Source: Lachnospiraceae bacterium | Lineage (GTDB): Bacteria; Bacillota; Clostridia; Lachnospirales; Lachnospiraceae | Assembly: GCA_017624495.1 (NCBI GenBank) | Contig: JAGAMY010000005.1 | Coordinates: 70,433-109,353, forward strand | Length of the DNA stretch: 38,921 nucleotides | Direction: 5' to 3' | Shown here: positions 33,590 through 38,921 of the stretch, piece after piece | Layout: every line of letters begins with the position of its first letter | Position numbering within the stretch: the stretch's first letter is position 1 | Notes under the pieces: model-generated | What the model saw: only the letters and a program-made list of their open reading frames with translations | The model's database searches: none | What the model was told of the DNA's origin: nothing | Program-made: the position numbers and the translations under genes

Positions 33590-35054
33590 GAAAATCAGTA
33601 TAAAATGGAAAATTTTTCTGTTTTTATGTGTGTTTGTTGTTATATTGTTAGTTGTTTTGTGGCTCTTACAGATTTGTTATCTGGATTCGTTTTACAAATT
33701 TATCAGCACAAAGACAGCAGAACGGGTAAGAGAACAGGCGATTGGGCTTGTTTTGACAGGAGATGAAGGAATCGAAAGCGAATTAGACTTACTTGCAGCG
33801 AAAAATAATTTAGCAGTTTATGTTACAGATTATCGTGGTGAGCCTTTGTACAATGCAGAATATATTGCAACATCAAGATTAAATACCCTGCCGAAGGAAG
33901 CATTTGACCGTTTTTATAAAGAAGCAAAAGAAAATGGTGGCAGCACAGAAATATCCATAAAAGGAAAAGAAGCATTTTTTTTTCGAAAAAAGCCCAGAAT
34001 GGATATGCCGCCTGAATTTGTTCAAAATCATGGACAGGAAACTGCCGAAAGTGTGATTTTTATTGATATTCTTGAGGTAGAGGGCAAGGAACAGGTGTTG
34101 TTTTTAAATTGCCTTTTAACTCCGGTGGATGCCACCGTTGGTACATTGAAAATCGAACTGGTTTGTATAAGCATTTTGATGCTTGGGCTGGCATTAGTGC
34201 TTGCATTTATTATTTCCAAGCATATTTCAAGGTCGATGATTCGTGTGAATACATCGGCAAAGGAATTGGCAAAAGGAAATTTTGATGTAGTTTTTGAAGG
34301 GAAAGATTATAAAGAAATCGCAGAACTTTCAGAAATATTAAATCATGCTGCAAAGGAGTTAGGGCAGACGGAGAAGCTGCGTCGGGAGCTGATTGCAAAT
34401 GTATCCCATGATTTACGGACACCGTTAACGATGATTATTGCTTATGCGCAGGCTATGCAGGATCTACCGGGGGAAAATACACCGGAAAATATTCAAGTGG
34501 TTATTGATGAGGCGAATCATTTGGCAAATCTGGTAAATGATCTGTTGGATTTGTCGAAACTGCAATCGGGTGTGATGACAAAAGAAAGCCGCTGCTTTGA
34601 TTTTACTGCCAGTATACATTCCGTATTGCAGCGTTATAATAAGCTTATTGAACAGGAAGGATACCGGATAATCTTTGCTTCAGATACATCTGTCATGGTT
34701 GATGGTGATGAGTATAAGCTGTGTCAGGTGATATATAATCTGGTGAATAATGCGATTAATTATACAGGTGAGGATAAAAAAGTCTTTGTTCGCCAGATTG
34801 TAAAGGCAAAAAATGTGCGAATAGAAGTAGAAGATAGTGGTGAAGGAATTGCACCGGAGGATATTCCTTATGTGTGGGAACGCTATTACAAGACAGATAA
34901 GAATCATAAACGTGCCGTTAGTGGCACAGGACTGGGACTTTCCATTGTAAAAAATATCTTAGAACTGCATGATTCAGTATATGGTGTAGAGAGCCAGACA
35001 GGAAAAGGAAGCATATTCTGGTTTGAACTTGAAATGTGTAATACAAATAAATAA
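33579..35054 (+). CDS. Sensor histidine kinase with HAMP domain
   Basis: 491 residues. The start is TTG 33579, overlapping the response-regulator gene by 11 bases, with GAGGAG about 12 bases upstream; I see no better start. Membrane segments at ~13-32 and ~195-215 enclose an extracellular sensor of ~160 residues. A HAMP domain follows, then the HisKA dimerisation helix with His277 (ANVSHDLRTPL) and the ATPase domain: N-box LVNNAINYT, G1 VEDSGEGIAPED and G2 GTGLGLSIVKNIL. It phosphorylates the preceding regulator; the signal is unknown. Confidence 0.95.
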   Translation: MKHEKISIKWKIFLFLCVFVVILLVVLWLLQICYLDSFYKFISTKTAERVREQAIGLVLTGDEGIESELDLLAAKNNLAVYVTDYRGEPLYNAEYIATSRLNTLPKEAFDRFYKEAKENGGSTEISIKGKEAFFFRKKPRMDMPPEFVQNHGQETAESVIFIDILEVEGKEQVLFLNCLLTPVDATVGTLKIELVCISILMLGLALVLAFIISKHISRSMIRVNTSAKELAKGNFDVVFEGKDYKEIAELSEILNHAAKELGQTEKLRRELIANVSHDLRTPLTMIIAYAQAMQDLPGENTPENIQVVIDEANHLANLVNDLLDLSKLQSGVMTKESRCFDFTASIHSVLQRYNKLIEQEGYRIIFASDTSVMVDGDEYKLCQVIYNLVNNAINYTGEDKKVFVRQIVKAKNVRIEVEDSGEGIAPEDIPYVWERYYKTDKNHKRAVSGTGLGLSIVKNILELHDSVYGVESQTGKGSIFWFELEMCNTNK

Positions 35055-35089
35055 GATAAAAAGGAGCTGGCAGCAGCTCCTTTTTTATC
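35055..35089. terminator. Bidirectional terminator between the kinase and citrate synthase genes
   Basis: GGAGCTG (35063-35069) pairs with CAGCTCC (35074-35080). The stem extends outward through an A-run and a T-run and GAT/ATC with one bulge. The citrate synthase stop codon (35085-35087 on the reverse strand) lies within the hairpin. Confidence 0.9.
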
Positions 35090-36449
35090 TGTCTTTTGCT
35101 GAAATGTAATCTTTGTGTGTATCCACAAATTTATAAGCCGGACGCATAATTTTTCCATTGTAGGAGAGTTCCTCTAATCGATGGGCACTCCAGCCGGAAA
35201 TACGCGCAATGGCAAAAATTGGTGTATACAGTTCTAATGGAAGATTTAACATGGAATATGCAAAACCACTGTAAAAGTCTACATTAGGACTTACGCCTTT
35301 GTAAATTCTGCGTTCATCGGCAATAATCTTAGGTGCTAAACGTTCAACTAATGTATACAGTGCAAATTCCTTTTCTTTTCCCTTTTCTTTAGAAAGCCGT
35401 TCCACAAAAGAGTGGAAAATAACTGCACGAGGATCGGAAAGTGAATAAACCGCATGCCCCATACCATAAATCAGTCCGGCACGGTCAAATGCCTGCTTAT
35501 TTAATAAAGCGCGTAAATAATTGCCGACTTCAATTTCATCCGTCCAGTCTTTAATGGTTGCTTTCATATCTTCAAACATCTGTACAACCTTAATGTTTGC
35601 ACCACCGTGCTTTGGTCCTTTCAGAGAACCTAAAGAGGCAGCAATAACAGAATAGGTATCTGTACCGGAAGAAGATACTAAATGGGTAGTAAATGTAGAG
35701 TTATTACCACCACCGTGCTCCATGTGAAGAATTAAGGCAGTATCTAAAAGCTTTGCTTCTAATGCAGAGAATTTAGAATCCGGTCTTAAAATATGAAGAA
35801 TATTCTCGGCTGTGGAATATTCGGGTTTTGGCGGATGAATAAAAAGACTTGCGCCATCATGGTAATGTTTGTATGCCTGATAACCGTATACCGATAAAAG
35901 CGGGAACAGGCTGATTAACTGAAGACACTGACGCAGCACGTTTGGCAGGGAAATATCATCGGCCTTTTCGTCATAAGAATACAAAGTAAGAACACTTCTT
36001 GCTAAAGTATTCATCATGTCTTTGCTGGGTGCTTTCATAATAATATCCCGTACAAAGCTGGTGGGCAGGGTACGGTATTCACTTAATAATGCAGTAAATT
36101 CCTTTAATTCTGAATCGGTAGGAAGTTTGCCGAATAAAAGTAGATATGTACATTCTTCAAAACCGAAATGACTGGTTTCTTCAATACCACTTACAAGATC
36201 TTTGACATTATATCCACGATAATAAAGGTTACCGTCAGCCGGAACTAATTCTCCGTTTTCAAGTTTGGTTGAACAAACATCGGATATCTGCGTTAAACCG
36301 ACAAGTACACCTTTTCCGCTTACATCACGAAGACCTCTTTTCACATCATATTCTGAATACAGAGCAGGATTGATGGTGGCGGTCTCTTCACAGAGTTTGG
36401 AAAGTTTTAATATTTCTGGTGTGATTTCACTGTATGAATTTGTATGCAT
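35085..36449 (-). CDS. Citrate synthase
   Basis: 454 residues; condenses oxaloacetate and acetyl-CoA to citrate. Conserved parts: VLVGLTQISDV with LYYRGYNVKDLV, the substrate block LILHMEHGGGNNSTFTTHLV, GSLKGPKHGGANIKV, the catalytic-His loop YGMGHAVYSLSDPRA, and a C-terminal NVDFYSGFAYSML holding the catalytic Asp. This is the citrate synthase type common in Clostridia, where it usually supplies glutamate precursors. AAAGGAGG lies before ATG 36449. It is monocistronic, between convergent and divergent neighbours. Confidence 0.94.
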   Translation of the reverse strand: MHTNSYSEITPEILKLSKLCEETATINPALYSEYDVKRGLRDVSGKGVLVGLTQISDVCSTKLENGELVPADGNLYYRGYNVKDLVSGIEETSHFGFEECTYLLLFGKLPTDSELKEFTALLSEYRTLPTSFVRDIIMKAPSKDMMNTLARSVLTLYSYDEKADDISLPNVLRQCLQLISLFPLLSVYGYQAYKHYHDGASLFIHPPKPEYSTAENILHILRPDSKFSALEAKLLDTALILHMEHGGGNNSTFTTHLVSSSGTDTYSVIAASLGSLKGPKHGGANIKVVQMFEDMKATIKDWTDEIEVGNYLRALLNKQAFDRAGLIYGMGHAVYSLSDPRAVIFHSFVERLSKEKGKEKEFALYTLVERLAPKIIADERRIYKGVSPNVDFYSGFAYSMLNLPLELYTPIFAIARISGWSAHRLEELSYNGKIMRPAYKFVDTHKDYISAKDR

Positions 36450-36545
36450 AATCGCCCTCCTTTTCTGTTTATTGCGTTATCATACCATAGAACCTAGGGA
36501 AGAAACAAGAAAAATTAAAAAAATTCAGATTTTGTTTATAATTTA

Positions 36546-36557
36546 TTCATGCATGAA
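36546..36557. promoter_or_regulatory. 12-bp palindrome upstream of deoC, possible operator
   Basis: TTCATGCATGAA is a perfect palindrome about 58 bases before the deoC start codon, just after a TATAAT-like -10 (TTTATAATTT, 36535-36544). Its position fits a repressor site controlling deoC-cdd. Confidence 0.35.
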
Positions 36558-36614
36558 ATACTGGAAAAATGTAAAATTATACGTTATCATAAAAGAAAAA
36601 AATAGGAGGCAGGC

Positions 36615-37262
36615 ATGAAAACAGAAGAATTATATACCTATGTAGACCATACAGCATTAAAGGCATTTACCACATGGGAAGAAATAGAAAAATTGTGTCA
36701 GGAAGCATTAGAATACAACATGGCATCGGTATGTATTCCGTGCTGCTATATAAAAAAAGCACATGAAATGTTTCCGGAGTTAAACATCTGTACGGTGGTG
36801 GGATTTCCTTTAGGCTACAGTAATACAGAAGGAAAAATAGCAGAAACGAAGCAGGCACTTAAGGATGGTGCATCAGAAATTGATATGGTAATTAATATCT
36901 GTGATGTGAAAAATAAAGAATATGATAAAGTAGAGAAAGAAATCGCTGCATTAAAGAATGTAGTAGCGGATAAGGTGTTAAAAGTAATCATAGAGACCTG
37001 TTATCTGGATAACGAAGAAAAAATAGCCATGTGCAAGGCTGTTACAAATGCAAAGGCCGATTACATTAAGACATCTACCGGTTTCGGAACAGGTGGGGCA
37101 ACTATTGAAGATGTACGTCTGATGAAAGAACATATTGGACCGGATGTGAAAATAAAAGCTGCCGGGGGCGTGCGCAGCAGAGAAGAGATGGAGCAGTATA
37201 TAACAGCCGGATGCAGCCGGATTGGTACAAGTTCAGCCATTTCCATGTTAAAAGAGGAGTAG
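36615..37262 (+). CDS. deoC: Deoxyribose-phosphate aldolase
   Basis: 215 residues, class I aldolase splitting 2-deoxyribose 5-phosphate to glyceraldehyde 3-phosphate and acetaldehyde. The Schiff-base Lys152 is in ADYIKTSTGF, Lys181 in IKAAGGVR and Asp90 in SEIDMVINI. The N-terminus YVDHTALKAF is typical. TAGGAGG is spaced well before the ATG. It lies two bases upstream of cdd, forming a pyrimidine deoxynucleoside salvage pair. Confidence 0.97.
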   Translation: MKTEELYTYVDHTALKAFTTWEEIEKLCQEALEYNMASVCIPCCYIKKAHEMFPELNICTVVGFPLGYSNTEGKIAETKQALKDGASEIDMVINICDVKNKEYDKVEKEIAALKNVVADKVLKVIIETCYLDNEEKIAMCKAVTNAKADYIKTSTGFGTGGATIEDVRLMKEHIGPDVKIKAAGGVRSREEMEQYITAGCSRIGTSSAISMLKEE

Positions 37263-37264
37263 AT

Positions 37265-37660
37265 ATGGATATATTAAAATTAATTGAAGAAGCTTATGAG
37301 GCAAAGAAGTATTCCTATGCGCCCTATTCGAAGTTTCATGTAGGTGCAGCATTACTTACTGCTTCAGGGAAGATATACAAAGGATGTAATATTGAAAATG
37401 CGGCATATTCTCCAACGAACTGTGCAGAACGAACAGCGTTTTTTAAAGCAGTATCTGAAGGAGAAAAAGATTTTTGTGCCATTGCCATTGTGGGAGACAA
37501 AGAAGAGTTTTTGACACCCTGCGGAGTATGCCGTCAGGTTATGCAGGAATTTTGCGATGAGAAAACTTTTCAAATTGTATCGGCAAGGACGAAAACAGAC
37601 TATAAAATCTATACATTAGAAGCATTATTTCCCGGCGCATTTTCCGTGAAAAATCTTTAA
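37265..37660 (+). CDS. cdd: Cytidine deaminase
   Basis: 131 residues, homotetrameric zinc enzyme deaminating cytidine and deoxycytidine to uridine products. Zinc ligands Cys53, Cys86 and Cys89 and catalytic Glu55 are present (NCAERTAFF and TPCGVCRQVM). ATG 37265 is 5 bases after GAGGAG at the end of deoC; the in-frame extension upstream is inside deoC and lacks homology. No clear terminator follows; the 3' flank is A-rich. Confidence 0.96.
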   Translation: MDILKLIEEAYEAKKYSYAPYSKFHVGAALLTASGKIYKGCNIENAAYSPTNCAERTAFFKAVSEGEKDFCAIAIVGDKEEFLTPCGVCRQVMQEFCDEKTFQIVSARTKTDYKIYTLEALFPGAFSVKNL

Positions 37661-37687
37661 AAAAATTGAAAAAATTGCAAAAACAGA

Positions 37688-37715
37688 TTGACAAAAAAAT
37701 AACATAGTGTATAGT
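37688..37715 (+). promoter_or_regulatory. Promoter of pckA
   Basis: TTGACA (37688-37693), 16-base spacer, TATAGT (37710-37715). Transcription should begin near 37722, leaving a leader of about 68 bases. Confidence 0.7.
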
Positions 37716-37720
37716 TTAAG

Positions 37721-37761
37721 TAGTGTGTTTTATAAGGCGTTAATGTAACCTGATAACACTA
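37721..37761 (+). other. Stem-loop at the 5' end of the pckA mRNA
   Basis: TAGTGT (37721-37726) pairs with ACACTA (37756-37761). Inside, TTAT/ATAA and GG-GTTA/TAAC-C can pair around an ATG loop. The structure begins at the predicted transcription start and ends before AAGGAGG (37775-37781), so it leaves the ribosome site free. Confidence 0.4.
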
Positions 37762-37789
37762 GTCAGATAAGTTTAAGGAGGAAATTTTA

Positions 37790-38921
37790 ATGGCAACAAA
37801 AGCGTATTACCCAATCGAAGAAATTGGTGCTGGAAAAGTTGGTTTTTCCAAAACTCGTTCAATCATTGAAGGAGCTTTCTACGGCAACAACGTAGTAAAG
37901 GTAAACACTTTAAGAGAAGCTTATGAATTAGCTAAGAATTCACCAGGAACTATCGTAACAGATATGCCTGTATATAGAGGAGAAGAGTTCGGTCTTGATA
38001 AAGACGCTAAAGTTCTTTTATTCAACGATGGTGCAGTAACAGGACGTTACGCAGCAGCTCGTCGTATCAAAGGCGAACCAGGTGTTGATTCTGCAAAACT
38101 TGATAAAGTAGCTATGGATGCTGTTTATGAATCACGTTGGAAAACAATGTATCATGCAGAAGTATTCGTAGGTCTTGATCCAGAATTTATGGTAAAAGCT
38201 CACCTTCTTATTCCAGAAGGAGAAGAAAATATCATGTACAACTGGATGTTAAACTTCCAGTACATGTCTGATGAATATGTAAAAATGTACAAAAACTCCA
38301 AAATGGTTGGAGATGGAAAAGAAGCAGATATCTATATCTTCTCTGATCCACAGTGGGTACCACAGGACAGACCAGACGTTGATTACAGCTGCTTAAGCGA
38401 TCCTTTAACATTATGCTACTTCGATACAAACGAAAACTGCGCTTGTATCTTAGGTATGAGATACTTCGGAGAGCACAAAAAAGGTACATTAACAATGGCT
38501 TGGGCTATTGCTAACAGAAACGGATATGCTTCCTGTCACGGTGGACAGAAAGAATATACATTAGCAGATGGTTCTAAATATGTTGCATCTGTATTCGGTT
38601 TATCAGGATCCGGTAAATCTACATTAACACATGCAAAACATGGTGGAAAATATCCTATCACTGTTTTACATGATGATGCTTTCATTATCAACTCTGATAC
38701 ATGTGCATCTGTAGCTTTAGAGCCAACATACTTCGATAAAACAGCAGATTACCCAACAGGATGTGCTGATAACCAGTACTTATTATCTGCTCAGAACTGT
38801 TCCGCAACATTAGATTCTGAAGGAAAAGTTCAGTTAGTAACAGAAGATATCAGAAATGGTAACGGACGTGCTATTAAGTCCAAATTATGGTCTCCTAACA
38901 GAGTAGATAAGATTGACGCTC
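37790..38921 (+). CDS. pckA: Phosphoenolpyruvate carboxykinase (ATP), 3'-truncated by window end
   Basis: 377 codons are visible and the frame is still open at the window end, so the C-terminus is missing. It interconverts oxaloacetate and PEP with ATP/ADP. The nucleotide loop is GLSGSGKST (residues 271-278 region, after VASVFG), preceded by GEHKKGTLTMAWAIANRNG, equivalent to the GEMKKGMFS block of known ATP-type enzymes, and followed by LHDDAFII with the metal-binding acids. The N-terminal ~200 residues are only loosely like the E. coli enzyme. GGAGG lies 8 bases before ATG 37790. Codons such as AAC, GAC, TTC and CGT are more frequent than in neighbours, as in highly expressed genes. In gut Clostridia it often runs toward oxaloacetate during fermentation. 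Confidence 0.93.
   Translation, partial: MATKAYYPIEEIGAGKVGFSKTRSIIEGAFYGNNVVKVNTLREAYELAKNSPGTIVTDMPVYRGEEFGLDKDAKVLLFNDGAVTGRYAAARRIKGEPGVDSAKLDKVAMDAVYESRWKTMYHAEVFVGLDPEFMVKAHLLIPEGEENIMYNWMLNFQYMSDEYVKMYKNSKMVGDGKEADIYIFSDPQWVPQDRPDVDYSCLSDPLTLCYFDTNENCACILGMRYFGEHKKGTLTMAWAIANRNGYASCHGGQKEYTLADGSKYVASVFGLSGSGKSTLTHAKHGGKYPITVLHDDAFIINSDTCASVALEPTYFDKTADYPTGCADNQYLLSAQNCSATLDSEGKVQLVTEDIRNGNGRAIKSKLWSPNRVDKIDA

Noticed and set aside
33579-33600. Frameshift between response regulator and kinase genes
   Set aside because: An 11-base overlap with a TTG start explains the arrangement; both proteins are complete.

Overview
The window is chromosomal DNA from a low-GC, spore-forming, probably motile member of the Clostridia, most likely family Lachnospiraceae. 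The evidence is the Gram-positive PolC polymerase, a cotJ spore-coat operon, the pyrH-frr-uppS-cdsA-dxr-rseP-ispG-polC gene order, a YkuD L,D-transpeptidase of clostridial layout, and strong AGGAGG-type ribosome binding sites. I saw no tRNA, rRNA, CRISPR array or complete insertion sequence.

Layout. (1) 58-4663: a six-TM chemotaxis receptor fused to a YcgR/PilZ c-di-GMP module, the reverse-strand cotJA-cotJB-cotJC operon, and a secreted trigger-factor-like lipoprotein. (2) 4734-15786: a bactofilin followed by the housekeeping run for UMP kinase, ribosome recycling, undecaprenyl-PP, CDP-diacylglycerol, MEP isoprenoid synthesis (dxr, ispG), RseP protease and PolC. (3) 15872-22677: prephenate dehydratase with a shrunken chorismate mutase part, a DUF815 AAA+ ATPase, Ppx-HD exopolyphosphatase, polyphosphate kinase and a HAD phosphatase, apparently one operon. 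(4) 22731-25350: a PHP phosphoesterase (reverse) and an L,D-transpeptidase (forward), divergently transcribed. (5) 25352-28477: an accessory AT-rich island with a PLD-type nuclease and the C-terminal stump of an MmeI/YeeA-like DNA methyltransferase. Two ~300-bp inverted copies of one highly structured element bracket it. (6) 28508-32372: an AP2/HNH-like protein (reverse), threonine synthase, and a reverse-strand pair of a CheY-like receiver and a protein joining four MshEN-type repeats to a CheX-like domain. (7) 32558-38921: a small membrane protein with a PhoB-type two-component pair, citrate synthase (reverse), deoC-cdd nucleoside salvage, and the start of an ATP-type PEP carboxykinase cut by the window end.

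Most interesting points. The paired 300-bp elements each fold into a long closing stem around three abutting hairpins. Comparing the two copies shows three compensatory base-pair changes in the closing stem. They flank a nuclease that has apparently lost its methyltransferase. Separately, two loci (PilZ-MCP and MshEN-CheX/CheY) suggest c-di-GMP feeding into chemotaxis-like signalling. All functional statements come from motif recognition by eye; no database search was run.
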